Below, one piece after another: positions 1 through 11,086 of a stretch of DNA of 64,000 nucleotides (position 1 is its first letter; the number at the start of each line of letters is the position of its first letter). Below the pieces are notes generated by a model. The model worked only from the letters and a program-made list of their open reading frames with translations, was not told where the DNA came from and searched no databases. This DNA comes from Prochlorococcus sp. AG-347-K16 (lineage in GTDB: Bacteria; Cyanobacteriota; Cyanobacteriia; PCC-6307; Cyanobiaceae): assembly GCA_003281405.1 (NCBI GenBank), contig QCCD01000001.1:1-64000 (forward strand). Reading direction: 5' to 3'. The position numbers were made by a program, and so were the translations under genes.

Positions 1-374
1 ATCTCTAACATTGCATTAAAAGATTTACCATCTCTAATTTCTCTCCACGCCCAACCCATACAAAACCTATCTGCACCCTCATTTTTTGCTATTTGAGCTC
101 TTGCTAAAACCTCTTCAACTTGAAATTGTGGATGACTTTTGATTTCGCTAGCACTATAAATTGATTGGCTACAGTACGAACAATTTTCCTCACATCCACC
201 AGTTTTTACGCTGAACAATGAGGCTAATTGAATATCGTATTTGTTAAATTTCCTGTGAACGGTTTGTGATTCCCACATTAAATCAATAAGAGGCATATTA
301 AGTATTTCCAATATCTCCTCTTTATTCCAATCGAACCTAATTTCTTTAAATAACTGATTATTCGAATTAGCCAT
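1..374 (-). CDS. bioB: Biotin synthase, N-terminal part (runs off window start)
   Basis: Minus-strand translation from ATG at 374: [71 protein letters not shown]..., with the radical-SAM CxxxCxxC motif typical of BioB. Confidence 0.93.
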   Translation of the reverse strand, partial: MANSNNQLFKEIRFDWNKEEILEILNMPLIDLMWESQTVHRKFNKYDIQLASLFSVKTGGCEENCSYCSQSIYSASEIKSHPQFQVEEVLARAQIAKNEGADRFCMGWAWREIRDGKSFNAMLE

Positions 375-379
375 TTTTA

Positions 380-1183
380 TTAGGAAATATATTGAGAATC
401 TTTAAAAGATTCATTTGGTAATGATTCTATACCGCCGAAACGTCTATTTCTTGATTGGTAATCAATTATTGCTTTAAGAAATTCATGCTCATTGAAATCT
501 GGCCAAAGTACGTCAGATATATAAATTTCTGAATATGCTAATTGCCATAATAAAAAATTACTTATCCTTTTTTCCCCACTAGTTCTTATTAGTAATTCTG
601 GATCCTTAATCCCTCTAGTTAATAACTCTGAATTAAATAATTCTTCATTAATTTCACTTGGTTTTATTTCCCCAGAAGAAGATTTTAATGCTAGTTCTTT
701 TGCAACTTTTAATATTTCTTGTCTACCTCCGTAATTAACACAAACATTGAATAAAAATTTATTGTTGTTTTTAGTAAGTGATTCTGAACTAGATATTATT
801 TCTTTTAAATTTTTTGGGAAAGGCGTTAAATCTCCAATGAATTTTATTTTTGTTGATTCTTCATGAATCTCTTTAATCTCGTTTTTTAAAACTTCGCTAA
901 AAAGATTTATAAGAAAATCAACTTCTTTTCTTGGTCTTGTCCAATTCTCAGTTGAAAAAGCATAAACCGTAATTACTTTACAACCTAAATTTTTTGCAGC
1001 TTTGAGAATTTTTTTTAATACACTAACTCCCTGTTTATGTCCAAATGATCTAGGTAAACCTTTTCTAGTCGCCCATCTCCCATTGCCGTCCATAATTATT
1101 GCTACATGCTTGGGCAATTTTTGCTTATCTATTTTCATTAATAAGTCCGTAATTTTATTGTCTATTACTTTTTCTAAACTCAT
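380..1183 (-). CDS. uppS: Isoprenyl transferase (undecaprenyl diphosphate synthase family)
   Basis: [13 protein letters not shown] motif and C-terminal [22 protein letters not shown]. Confidence 0.95.
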   Translation of the reverse strand: MSLEKVIDNKITDLLMKIDKQKLPKHVAIIMDGNGRWATRKGLPRSFGHKQGVSVLKKILKAAKNLGCKVITVYAFSTENWTRPRKEVDFLINLFSEVLKNEIKEIHEESTKIKFIGDLTPFPKNLKEIISSSESLTKNNNKFLFNVCVNYGGRQEILKVAKELALKSSSGEIKPSEINEELFNSELLTRGIKDPELLIRTSGEKRISNFLLWQLAYSEIYISDVLWPDFNEHEFLKAIIDYQSRNRRFGGIESLPNESFKDSQYIS

Positions 1184-1186
1184 TAG

Positions 1187-2095
1187 TTAATCCTTTTTGT
1201 TAATAAAAATTTCTGATTTCTCTGACTCTTTTTTATTAATATCACTGATGATATTATCACTCAAGTCTGACTTTTGGGATGACACATTTTTACTTAAATA
1301 TGCTTTATTTGCTCCCATTGAGTTTTGATTTCCAATCAATTTTGCAAGAAGTTCTTGTAACCTGCTGCTGGTAATTGGCCTTTCGAGTTTTCCTTGGTTT
1401 GCTAATGATAATGTACCTGTTTCTTCAGAAACAACAATACAAATACATCTGTCAAATCTTTCTGTAATTCCTAGTGCTGCTAAATGTCTTGTGCCGTATC
1501 TACTTATTCCTTGTCTTGAGAGAGGAAGTATTACGCCAGCAGAAATTATTTTATTTCCTTTCACAAGAACTGCTCCATCATGTAAAGGGGTATCTGTAGC
1601 AAAAAGATTTATTAAAAGGTCAGTTGATAATTGTGCCTCAATATTGGTACCTGAATATAAAAAGTCTTCAGGTCTTAAATCACTTCCCAAATCTACAACG
1701 ATTAAAGCACCCCGTCTATTTTGTGAAAGTTTACCGGCAGTATCAACTAACTGAGTAATGGTAGTTGTATTTGCCCTAAATTCCTTTGGTGGATTTCCAA
1801 GTAATACAGCTAGCCTCCCAGTGCCTAGTAATTCCATTAATCTTCTTAATTCTCCTTGCCAAAGGATTGCTAATGAGAGAGAGCAAGCGAGGACTACAGC
1901 ATCAATTAATTTTGATGTAAGTGGTAAGTATGCATATCTTTGAATAAACCATGCGGATGATACTAAAAACAAATATCCTCTTAGAAGCCATAATGTCCGT
2001 TGTTCTTTTACCCTAGAGAATAATAATAGTCCGAAACCAACAGCAAATAAGACATCTAATAAAAGCTTTAAATTTATAATCCCCCAGAAATTCAC
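1187..2095 (-). CDS. cdaA: Diadenylate cyclase (CdaA/DisA_N domain) with N-terminal TM helices
   Basis: DAC domain: TPLHDGAVLV (DGA motif), YGTRHLAALGI, VVSEETGTLSLA. Confidence 0.88.
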   Translation of the reverse strand: MNFWGIINLKLLLDVLFAVGFGLLLFSRVKEQRTLWLLRGYLFLVSSAWFIQRYAYLPLTSKLIDAVVLACSLSLAILWQGELRRLMELLGTGRLAVLLGNPPKEFRANTTTITQLVDTAGKLSQNRRGALIVVDLGSDLRPEDFLYSGTNIEAQLSTDLLINLFATDTPLHDGAVLVKGNKIISAGVILPLSRQGISRYGTRHLAALGITERFDRCICIVVSEETGTLSLANQGKLERPITSSRLQELLAKLIGNQNSMGANKAYLSKNVSSQKSDLSDNIISDINKKESEKSEIFINKKD

Positions 2096-2123
2096 ACTAA
2101 AAACAAAATTAATTTAAATGTAC

Positions 2124-3497
2124 CTAATTTTGTTTGATAAAGCGATCAGGTAATACGTCATATTTTAAAAGATCCAATGGGCTTTCTCTTTTTTGAATAA
2201 TTTCTGCCTCTCCATCTTTAACTAACAGAGCAGCTGGTCTTGGAATTCTGTTGTAGTTAGAACTCATTGAATTATTATATGCACCAGTACCAAAAACACA
2301 TATAAGATCTCCCGTTTTACATTCTGCTAGTTCAATTTCTTTAAACAATATATCTCCCGATTCGCAGTGCTTACCAGCAATAGTATATTTATTTTTGGAA
2401 TTTATATTAAATGGATTACTTACTAAACATGCAGAATAATTTGATTGATAGGTAATTGGCCTTGGATTATCACTCATACCACCATCAACAGATAAATATG
2501 TTCGGATACCGGGAATTTCTTTAAAAGCCCCAATTTTGTAAATGGTTATACCTGCTGTAGATACAATCGATCTACCAGGTTCGCACATTAATGTGGGAAA
2601 ATCTAAGTTGTTTTTTTTACAAGCTTCAACAACAGATGAAGAAATTGTTTTTACCCATTCATCAATTGAAGGGGGATCATCACTTTCTGTATATCTGATA
2701 CCCAAACCTCCGCCAACATTAAGTTCCTCAATATTATGACCAAATTTTTTGGCGTCTAAGATAACCTTTACCATTATTTCTCCCAGATCCTTATGAGGGT
2801 CTAGTTCAAAAATCTGTGAACCAATATGAGCATGTAAACCTTTTAATTTTAGGTGATTTGTATTGCTGATTCTATTAAATATAATATTTAAGTGTTCTAT
2901 TCCTAAACCAAATTTGCTATCAAATGATCCAGTTCTAATATATTCATGTGTATGGCATTCTATCCCAGGAGTAAAGCGAATCATTATTTCTAAATCATGA
3001 TTAAATGAATTTGAGATCTTATCTAATCTTTCTAAGTCGTAATCATTATCTACAATAACCTTAATGTTATTTGTAACTGCGAATTCTAATTCTTTGTCTG
3101 ATTTGTTGTTACCATGAAAAACAATTTTTTCATTTGGAACCCCACCTTTAATAGCAGTTAGTAGTTCTCCTTCTGAAACAGCATCAAGTCCTAAACCCTC
3201 CGAGGAAACAAGACTACTCATAAAAATGGAACTATTTGCCTTAGAAGCATATATGGGCAAGGATTTTCCTGGGTAATATTTTTCTAAAGCTTTTTTGTAC
3301 GCTTTACAAGAATTTCTTAAAGTGATTTCATCCAAAATATAAAGAGGAGAATCATATTTTTTAACTAGTTCTTCAATAGAACATCCACCAACTGACAATT
3401 TCCCATTTGCTTCAATGGATGTGGTAATAGGCATAATATTTCTGTTAGGACTTTCCAAGTCAATTTTTTGTTTTAAAAAAGATTGTTTTTCTTCCAT
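2124..3497 (-). CDS. lysA: Diaminopimelate decarboxylase
   Basis: PLP-binding YASKANSS, HIGSQI, GGGLGI, CEPGRSIV, CESGDIL motifs. Confidence 0.95.
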   Translation of the reverse strand: MEEKQSFLKQKIDLESPNRNIMPITTSIEANGKLSVGGCSIEELVKKYDSPLYILDEITLRNSCKAYKKALEKYYPGKSLPIYASKANSSIFMSSLVSSEGLGLDAVSEGELLTAIKGGVPNEKIVFHGNNKSDKELEFAVTNNIKVIVDNDYDLERLDKISNSFNHDLEIMIRFTPGIECHTHEYIRTGSFDSKFGLGIEHLNIIFNRISNTNHLKLKGLHAHIGSQIFELDPHKDLGEIMVKVILDAKKFGHNIEELNVGGGLGIRYTESDDPPSIDEWVKTISSSVVEACKKNNLDFPTLMCEPGRSIVSTAGITIYKIGAFKEIPGIRTYLSVDGGMSDNPRPITYQSNYSACLVSNPFNINSKNKYTIAGKHCESGDILFKEIELAECKTGDLICVFGTGAYNNSMSSNYNRIPRPAALLVKDGEAEIIQKRESPLDLLKYDVLPDRFIKQN

Positions 3498-3584
3498 GGG
3501 AGGACTTTAGATAAAGTTTTGCCAAAACTGTCATATTTTATAATGACTTTAGATTTGAACTTTCTAGATATAAATACATAATAA

Positions 3585-4025
3585 ATGATATCTATTAAAC
3601 GAATAAATAAGAAAGATATTGATTTATGTTATGAATTAGATTCAAATACCATTTCGCTATGGAGTAAAGAACAATGGGCTAACGAATTCAAAAAAGATGG
3701 TACAAAAATCTTTGGGTTATTAATTAAAAATTTAATCATTGGAATATGTGTTTTTCAAGTTGTTCTTGATGAAGCTCAAATAAATTATTTTGTTGTAAAT
3801 AAGAATTTTAGAAAAAAGGGATTTGGTTCTTATCTTATGAGCTATTTAATAAAAAAATGTGAAAAACTAAATTTAAAGAAATTACTTTTAGAGGTTTCTC
3901 AGAGCAATGTTACTGCTGAAAGATTTTATAGTCGCTTTGATTTTTCTACTGTGGGAATAAGAAAAAATTATTATAAAGATGGTTCAGATGCTCTTTTAAA
4001 AGAAAAAAAATTAACAACAAAATAA
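3585..4025 (+). CDS. rimI: Ribosomal protein alanine N-acetyltransferase-like GNAT
   Basis: GNAT fold, VVNKNFRKKGFGSYLMSYLI; RimI-like length. Confidence 0.8.
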   Translation: MISIKRINKKDIDLCYELDSNTISLWSKEQWANEFKKDGTKIFGLLIKNLIIGICVFQVVLDEAQINYFVVNKNFRKKGFGSYLMSYLIKKCEKLNLKKLLLEVSQSNVTAERFYSRFDFSTVGIRKNYYKDGSDALLKEKKLTTK

Positions 4026-4204
4026 TGTAAAAATTTAAATGTTCGGATAACCAGAATCCTTGAAATTACTATAATTTCTTGCTATATCCCTAAAAAAGTT
4101 AAATTTAATTTGATAAATTATAATTTTGGGTATTCACAAAAGCTCATTCTGAACACAAAATTAACATATTACTGGTAGGTTATTAATAGGAATTTAATCT
4201 TCTA

Positions 4205-6730
4205 ATGTTTGAAAGATTTACAGAAAAGGCTATAAAAGTCATTATGCTTGCTCAAGAGGAAGCTCGAAGACTTGGGCATAATTTTGTTGGAACTGAACAA
4301 ATTCTTTTGGGGTTAATTGGAGAAGGAACTGGAGTCGCAGCGAAAGTACTTAAATCACTTGGAGTCAATTTAAAAGATTCAAGGATAGAGGTGGAAAAAA
4401 TAATTGGTAGAGGTTCAGGGTTTGTAGCTGTAGAAATACCTTTTACTCCCAGAGCTAAAAGAGTTTTAGAGCTATCCTTAGAAGAGGCTCGTCAACTTGG
4501 CCACAACTATATTGGTACAGAACATTTATTGTTAGGTTTAATAAGAGAAGGTGAAGGTGTAGCTGCAAGAGTTCTTGAAAATCTTAATATCGACCTTACA
4601 AAAGTTAGAACTCAAGTTATAAGGATGCTTGGTGAAACCGCTGAAGTTGGCACAGGTTCCAGTTCAACTAAAGGAAACTTAAAAACCGCTACTCTTGATG
4701 AATTCGGAACAAATTTAACAAAATTAGCAAGTGAGTCAAAATTAGATCCAGTCGTTGGTCGCCATTCAGAAATAGATCGCGTAGTTCAAATACTAGGTAG
4801 GAGGACAAAAAATAATCCTGTTCTTATTGGCGAGCCAGGTGTAGGTAAAACAGCTATTGCAGAAGGTTTAGCTCAAAGAATACAAACCGGCGATATTCCA
4901 GACATACTAGAAGATAAAAGAGTTTTGACTCTTGATATAGGTCTTTTGGTCGCAGGAACAAAATATAGAGGTGAATTTGAAGAAAGGTTAAAAAAAATAA
5001 TGGAAGAAATTAAATCAGCTGGTAACGTCATTCTTGTCATAGATGAAGTGCATACTTTAATTGGTGCTGGAGCTGCTGAAGGAGCTATAGATGCAGCAAA
5101 TATACTTAAGCCAGCATTAGCTAGAGGGGAACTTCAGTGTATTGGAGCAACCACTCTAGATGAATATAGAAAACATATTGAAAGAGACGCTGCTTTAGAA
5201 AGAAGATTCCAACCTGTAATGGTAGGTGAGCCATCTATAGAAGATACTATCGAAATTTTAAAAGGTCTTAGAGAGCGTTACGAACAACATCATCGTCTAA
5301 AAATTACTGATGATGCACTAGAGGCCGCCGCTCATTTAGGGGATCGTTACATATCTGACAGATTTTTACCTGATAAAGCTATTGACCTCATTGACGAAGC
5401 TGGAAGTAGAGTTCGTTTAATAAACTCTAAACTTCCTCCTGAAGCAAAACAATTAGATAAAGAACTAAGACAAGTCCAAAAACAGAAGGAAGAATCTGTA
5501 AGAGACCAAAATTTTGATCAAGCTGGCCAATTACGCGAAAAAGAGATGGAATTGTCTGCAAAAATTAAAGAGGTTTTAGACAATAAAAAAGAATCCACAG
5601 CTGGAGATCAATCTGATGCTGATAATTCTGTAAAAAGTGATTCAAAACTTTTACAAAGTCCCCTTGTTAGTGAAGAGGATGTAGCTCATATTGTGGCTTC
5701 ATGGACTGGTGTTCCTGTTCAAAAATTAACGGAAACTGAATCAGTCAAACTTCTTAATATGGAGGAAACACTTCATCAAAGGCTAATTGGACAAGATGAA
5801 GCTGTAAAGGCTGTCTCAAGAGCTATAAGAAGAGCAAGAGTTGGATTAAAAAATCCTAATAGACCCATAGCAAGTTTTATCTTTTCTGGACCTACCGGTG
5901 TTGGTAAAACCGAATTGACTAAATCATTAGCTTCATATTTCTTTGGTAGTGAAGAAGCAATGATTAGATTAGACATGTCAGAATTTATGGAAAGACATAC
6001 AGTCAGTAAACTTATAGGCTCGCCTCCTGGTTATGTTGGTTTTAATGAAGGTGGTCAACTTACTGAAGCAGTTAGAAGACGTCCTTACACCGTCGTTTTA
6101 TTTGATGAAGTTGAAAAGGCGCACCCAGATGTTTTCAACTTGTTATTGCAACTTCTTGAGGACGGTAGATTAACTGACTCCAAAGGTAGAACTGTAGATT
6201 TTAAAAATACATTATTAATAATGACCTCTAATATCGGTTCAAAAGTAATCGAGAAAGGTGGTGGCGGACTAGGATTCGAATTCTCAGGTGATTCAGTTGA
6301 GGATAGCCAATATAACAGAATTAAATCTCTAGTTAATGAAGAACTCAAGCAGTACTTTAGGCCTGAATTTTTAAATAGACTTGATGAAATAATTGTATTC
6401 AGACAATTAACTAAAAATGAAGTTAAAGAAATTGCTGAAATAATGTTGCAAGAAGTTTTTGTCCGACTACAAGATAAAGGTATTAAATTAAATGTCACCG
6501 ATGCTTTCAAAGAAAGACTTGTTGAAGAAGGTTACAATCCTTCATACGGAGCAAGACCTTTGAGAAGGGCAGTTATGCGTCTACTAGAAGATAGTTTGGC
6601 TGAAGAAGTTCTTTCTGGGAGAATAAAAGATGGAGATAATGCTTTAGTTGATATAGATGATAATAAAAAAGTTACAATAAAAATTTCTTCTGAAGAATCT
6701 TCTCAAGAGTTAGCAGGTGCTAACTTCTAA
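4205..6730 (+). CDS. clpC: ATP-dependent Clp protease ATPase subunit ClpC
   Basis: Clp_N repeats, two AAA+ modules ([16 protein letters not shown]), UVR motif, 841 aa. Confidence 0.98.
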   Translation: MFERFTEKAIKVIMLAQEEARRLGHNFVGTEQILLGLIGEGTGVAAKVLKSLGVNLKDSRIEVEKIIGRGSGFVAVEIPFTPRAKRVLELSLEEARQLGHNYIGTEHLLLGLIREGEGVAARVLENLNIDLTKVRTQVIRMLGETAEVGTGSSSTKGNLKTATLDEFGTNLTKLASESKLDPVVGRHSEIDRVVQILGRRTKNNPVLIGEPGVGKTAIAEGLAQRIQTGDIPDILEDKRVLTLDIGLLVAGTKYRGEFEERLKKIMEEIKSAGNVILVIDEVHTLIGAGAAEGAIDAANILKPALARGELQCIGATTLDEYRKHIERDAALERRFQPVMVGEPSIEDTIEILKGLRERYEQHHRLKITDDALEAAAHLGDRYISDRFLPDKAIDLIDEAGSRVRLINSKLPPEAKQLDKELRQVQKQKEESVRDQNFDQAGQLREKEMELSAKIKEVLDNKKESTAGDQSDADNSVKSDSKLLQSPLVSEEDVAHIVASWTGVPVQKLTETESVKLLNMEETLHQRLIGQDEAVKAVSRAIRRARVGLKNPNRPIASFIFSGPTGVGKTELTKSLASYFFGSEEAMIRLDMSEFMERHTVSKLIGSPPGYVGFNEGGQLTEAVRRRPYTVVLFDEVEKAHPDVFNLLLQLLEDGRLTDSKGRTVDFKNTLLIMTSNIGSKVIEKGGGGLGFEFSGDSVEDSQYNRIKSLVNEELKQYFRPEFLNRLDEIIVFRQLTKNEVKEIAEIMLQEVFVRLQDKGIKLNVTDAFKERLVEEGYNPSYGARPLRRAVMRLLEDSLAEEVLSGRIKDGDNALVDIDDNKKVTIKISSEESSQELAGANF

Positions 6731-6745
6731 CAATTCAAAGTAAAT

Positions 6746-7837
6746 ATGCAGTCTATCTCTCCAGAAACTATATACAGGGGAAATTCTGCTTGGGAAAAAT
6801 CTTTACCTCAAATTACTAAATTAACTAAAAGTCCATTAATTCTAGGTAGAGGGATTCAAACGAATAATTTGAGAAAAAATATTTTTAATGATTTAAAAAA
6901 TCAAAAACTTAATGTAAATTCTGCCAATTTGCAATTTGATTGTTGTTACGAAGATATTTCAAGAGTTAAGAATATTATTTCAAATAATAATAATGATTGT
7001 GTTATCGCAGCTGGAGGTGGCAAAGTTCTAGACTCTGGAAAATATATAGCCGAGTCTCTTAATATCCCTTGTATTACAGTTCCCCTTAGCGCCTCTACAT
7101 GTGCTGGTTGGACAGCCTTATCGAATATTTATACAAAGGATGGTCAATTTATAAAAGATGTTGCATTAGGAGCTTGTCCGAAAATACTAGTTTTTGATCA
7201 TAAATTTATTAAAACAGCTCCATCAAGAACACTCGCAAGTGGAATAGCAGATGCCTTGGCAAAATGGTACGAATCCTCAATAACAAGTTCAAAAATAAAT
7301 GATGGTCTTGTTCAACAAGCAATTCAGATATCAAGAGTTTTAAGAGATCAACTATTAATAGATGGAGGAAAAGCATTTAAGGGGCAATTTGAAAATAATC
7401 CTTCTTGGCAAAATACAGTAGAAGCATGTGGACTTACAGCAGGATTAGTTGGAGGTATTGGCGGAGAAAAATGTAGGACTGCAGCAGCACATGCTATTCA
7501 TAATGCAATTACTCAGATAATCATTCCTAATAAATTCTTACATGGTGAGATTGTTGGGGTTGGATTATTATTGCAATTAAGACTAGAAGAAATGAAAAAT
7601 AATAATAAATTAGCTGATCAATCAATTAAACAATTATTTGTACTTATGAAAGAATTGAATTTGCCAACTACTATCGGACAACTTGGAATAAATGTTTTTG
7701 AAAATAATAATTTAGAGAAAATTGCTGATTTTACTTGTCGAGATAAATCTGAGATTCACTTTTTGCCTTTTGAAATTAATAAACAGGACGTAATAGAGGT
7801 TATTGCAAATTTTGAACAACAAAAAATTAAAACATAA
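6746..7837 (+). CDS. Iron-containing alcohol dehydrogenase family (glycerol dehydrogenase-like)
   Basis: AAGGGKVLDSGKYIA, PLSASTCAGWTALSNIY, HGEIVGVGLL. Confidence 0.75.
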   Translation: MQSISPETIYRGNSAWEKSLPQITKLTKSPLILGRGIQTNNLRKNIFNDLKNQKLNVNSANLQFDCCYEDISRVKNIISNNNNDCVIAAGGGKVLDSGKYIAESLNIPCITVPLSASTCAGWTALSNIYTKDGQFIKDVALGACPKILVFDHKFIKTAPSRTLASGIADALAKWYESSITSSKINDGLVQQAIQISRVLRDQLLIDGGKAFKGQFENNPSWQNTVEACGLTAGLVGGIGGEKCRTAAAHAIHNAITQIIIPNKFLHGEIVGVGLLLQLRLEEMKNNNKLADQSIKQLFVLMKELNLPTTIGQLGINVFENNNLEKIADFTCRDKSEIHFLPFEINKQDVIEVIANFEQQKIKT

Positions 7838-7845
7838 ATATTTTT

Positions 7846-8745
7846 TTGACTAAAAACAATTTTGAACAATTAAGTGATTTAAATGCAGAATTCTTCGAAA
7901 TTGCCAAATTGTCACTATTAGACCCTTTAGGTCTTTATTTGGCAAATGATGTTAAGTGGATAAAACTCAACCAAAACTGGAACTCCTTAAAATTCCCAGT
8001 AGTTTTGGGAGGAAAAGGTCAACCTATACTTCTCCTACATGGCTTTGATAGTAGTTTTTTAGAATTCAGAAGAATATATAAATCACTAAAAAGAAATTTT
8101 CAAGTTATCGTTCCTGATCTGCTGGGCTTTGGTTTTAGTCCGAGGTGCGCAACAAATGAATACAATTCCTCGAAAATAATTTCGCATTTAATTGATCTCC
8201 TTAGGACCTTAAAAATAACAAAGAATCTAAAAATTGTAGGTGCCTCTATGGGAGGCTCAACAGCTTTAAAACTCGCATATGAGATTCCTGATTCTATTGA
8301 TAAAATTATCCTTTTGTCCCCCGCAGGATTGTTTGGAGAACGTAAGAGTATCCCTTTTCCTCTTAACCAAATTGGCGCTTCATTTCTTGGATTGCCTCAG
8401 GTCAGAAAAAGTCTTTGTAGGCAAGCATTTGCTTTTCCAGATGAGTGCGTTGGCAAGATGGAAGAGCAAATTGCTTCAATTCATTTAGGTTGTAAAGGAT
8501 GGAGGAATTCACTTGCATCATTTGCAAAAAGTGGTGGGTTTGCAGGAACTCAAAAATATATCCAAAATATCCCAATTAAAACATTATGTGGAGAAAATGA
8601 TCGGATTCTTGGAAAAAAAGAGCTTAAAAGAATAGGAAATATTGAAAAATTAAATTTTGTAGGGTTACAAAATTGTGGTCATCTTCCGCATATAGATCTT
8701 CCATCATTATCTAGTAAAATTATCCAAGATTATTTTTTAGAATAA
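7846..8745 (+). CDS. Alpha/beta hydrolase
   Basis: ILLLHGFDSS, GASMGGSTAL nucleophile elbow, CGHLPHIDLP; TTG start. Confidence 0.85.
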   Translation: MTKNNFEQLSDLNAEFFEIAKLSLLDPLGLYLANDVKWIKLNQNWNSLKFPVVLGGKGQPILLLHGFDSSFLEFRRIYKSLKRNFQVIVPDLLGFGFSPRCATNEYNSSKIISHLIDLLRTLKITKNLKIVGASMGGSTALKLAYEIPDSIDKIILLSPAGLFGERKSIPFPLNQIGASFLGLPQVRKSLCRQAFAFPDECVGKMEEQIASIHLGCKGWRNSLASFAKSGGFAGTQKYIQNIPIKTLCGENDRILGKKELKRIGNIEKLNFVGLQNCGHLPHIDLPSLSSKIIQDYFLE

Positions 8746-8757
8746 AATATTTCTTTT

Positions 8758-9615
8758 TTAATTTAGATACTTGAGAATTATAAAAATATAATATAAAACA
8801 GATGGAGTAAAGATGTAACTGTCAATTCTGTCAAGAATTCCTCCATGTCCTGGTAAAAAATTTCCAGAATCTTTTATTTTTGCATCTCTCTTCATCATAG
8901 ATTCAATTAAATCTCCAACTAATGCCATAAGAGAAATTGAAACACCATAAATAATTCCAACAATTAATGGATTTTCCCAATTCATTAATAATGCAAAAAA
9001 TATTGCTAGTAAAATTGAACAGGATATTCCTCCAATTAAACCTTCTATAGTTTTGCTCGGAGATATTGGAGATAGGGATGTTTTGCCAAATGACTTCCCA
9101 ATGAAATAAGAACCAATATCACTAGCTACAATTAAAAAGCAAGAAGTTAAAGTTAAATTAAGACCAGTAGTATTTGATAAGTTCTCAAACGACATAAAAC
9201 CCTGATTTGAACTTATTATCACTGAATCTAATCCCCTCAACTTAATCCAATAACTAGGTAAAAAACCTAAATAGAATAATCCAAAAATAGATGCTGCAAT
9301 ATCTGAAATTGTTCCAGGTTTTGGTTGCAAAAGTAACCAAGTGCATATCCCAACTGAACAGATTGGTAAAATTGAATTTGAAATTTCTCCTTCAAGCAAA
9401 CCAATAGTCTCAAGATAAGAAGAAACTATAATAATAAAGGATGAAAATAATGTGGTTTTTGTAGCTGGTCTTATTCCTTTAAATTCTGCCATTCTAAAAA
9501 ATTCTAATAATGCTAAATATGTGAGAAACGCAGTTGCCAATGTAAAAAACCATCCCCCCAACAAAACAACAATTAAACCAAAAATTCCAATAAGTAATCC
9601 GCTTTTTAATCTCAT
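8758..9615 (-). CDS. cdsA: Phosphatidate cytidylyltransferase
   Basis: CDS signature SPSKTIEGLIGG...GDLIESMMKRDAKIKDSGNFLPGHGGILDRIDS. Confidence 0.95.
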   Translation of the reverse strand: MRLKSGLLIGIFGLIVVLLGGWFFTLATAFLTYLALLEFFRMAEFKGIRPATKTTLFSSFIIIVSSYLETIGLLEGEISNSILPICSVGICTWLLLQPKPGTISDIAASIFGLFYLGFLPSYWIKLRGLDSVIISSNQGFMSFENLSNTTGLNLTLTSCFLIVASDIGSYFIGKSFGKTSLSPISPSKTIEGLIGGISCSILLAIFFALLMNWENPLIVGIIYGVSISLMALVGDLIESMMKRDAKIKDSGNFLPGHGGILDRIDSYIFTPSVLYYIFIILKYLN

Positions 9616-9624
9616 GTGTATTTG

Positions 9625-11022
9625 CTATGTTTCTAAAACCTTTATATTAAAATTTACCAGATCTTTGTTGCATAAACTTTGATTATTTATCCAATTAAAT
9701 CTGTCCAAGTCAACTTTTTCTCCAGGAACTAGTAGAGGTATCCCTGGAGGATAAGGGCAAATAATATCTCCAGATATTTTATTTAATGATTGTGAGAAAG
9801 GAATACTTCGAGTCTTACTTCTCCAAGCAATTCCAATTTCTATTTCTGGCGCTTGAACTAATTTAAAGGGCGATTTGAGTACTTCTAAACTTTTTGATTT
9901 TTTGGAATTTAATAGTAACTTTTTCCATAACTTTTCAAATAAATTAAGAAAATCTTCTTGATTTCCAAATCCTAAGCAAAAAGTGAGAGTCATCATTTCT
10001 GGCAATTCAGCGATAAGGCCATTTCTATAAAAAAATTTATCAGCAGTAAAACCATCAATTCCAGCCTTAGAGGTATTGACCACAATTTTTAAGGGGTCTT
10101 GAGTTTCTATGAGAGGAATATTTTTTTGAATTAATTTTTTGTAAATACTTTTTGCCTTTAAAATTCTTTTTTGATATTTTGATAAACTTTTTTTATTAAG
10201 CCAGTCCCTAATAGACTCTTCACAAGAAGAAAGTAATAAGGAACTTGGACTAGTAGTTTGCAACAAATTAATACTTTTGATCAAATTACCTTCATTTATT
10301 AGATTACCTTTATACCAAAGTACCGCCGTTTGAGTTAATCCATTGAGCGACTTATGCAATGAATTAACCACTAAATCAGCGTTTGATGATAAGGCCGGTT
10401 TTGGCAAATTAAGGTTTTCACAAAAAAGGAAATATGAACCATGGGCTTCATCAACTAAAACAGGTAAATTTTTTTGATGACAACAATCTATTAAAGGTTC
10501 TAAATCTCCGGCATATCCGTGATAAGTCGGATTTACAAGAATCACCCCTGAAATTTTATTCTCATCAAAATTTAATTTTTTAAATACATTTTCTAACCAA
10601 ATGTTTGTAATTGGTTTGTAATGACCGGTTTTGGAGGAGAATTCTAGGTCAAAAAATATTGGATTTATATTTTGCATCGCACAGATTTTTATAACACTTA
10701 TGTGAACATTTCTAGGCATCAGTATATTTTCGCCAGGATTTGCCATTGCAATTACTGCTGATTGTATTAATCCGGAAGCTCCATTAACTCCGAAAAAACA
10801 TCCTTTAGCCCCAAATTTGTCAGAGAATTCTCTTTGAGATTTAGCAATTAATCCGCCTTGGGATAGTGGAGATCCTATTTCTGGCAGTTCGGGCAAGTCC
10901 CAATACCCTGGAGGATTTTTTAATAACTTAACTAATTTTTTTGGTAAAGCTGCCCCTCTGTTATGAGCGGGAAAGAATAAAGACTTTAAAAACTTTTTAG
11001 ATAGAAAAGATGAAATTCTCAT
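9625..11022 (-). CDS. Orn/Lys/Arg decarboxylase family, fold-type I PLP enzyme
   Basis: VDEAHGSYF and NSLHKSLNGLTQTAVL PLP-lysine motif; C-terminal PYPPGIPLLVPGE. Confidence 0.88.
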   Translation of the reverse strand: MRISSFLSKKFLKSLFFPAHNRGAALPKKLVKLLKNPPGYWDLPELPEIGSPLSQGGLIAKSQREFSDKFGAKGCFFGVNGASGLIQSAVIAMANPGENILMPRNVHISVIKICAMQNINPIFFDLEFSSKTGHYKPITNIWLENVFKKLNFDENKISGVILVNPTYHGYAGDLEPLIDCCHQKNLPVLVDEAHGSYFLFCENLNLPKPALSSNADLVVNSLHKSLNGLTQTAVLWYKGNLINEGNLIKSINLLQTTSPSSLLLSSCEESIRDWLNKKSLSKYQKRILKAKSIYKKLIQKNIPLIETQDPLKIVVNTSKAGIDGFTADKFFYRNGLIAELPEMMTLTFCLGFGNQEDFLNLFEKLWKKLLLNSKKSKSLEVLKSPFKLVQAPEIEIGIAWRSKTRSIPFSQSLNKISGDIICPYPPGIPLLVPGEKVDLDRFNWINNQSLCNKDLVNFNIKVLET

Positions 11023-11086
11023 AAAGTATAATCTACATATATAGAATGGTTTAAATGGTAATCTTTTTTGATATTTTTTAACTTTA

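Noticed and set aside
6085-6510. 141-aa minus-strand ORF inside clpC
   Set aside because: Antisense to a fully conserved ClpC coding region; low-complexity shadow ORF
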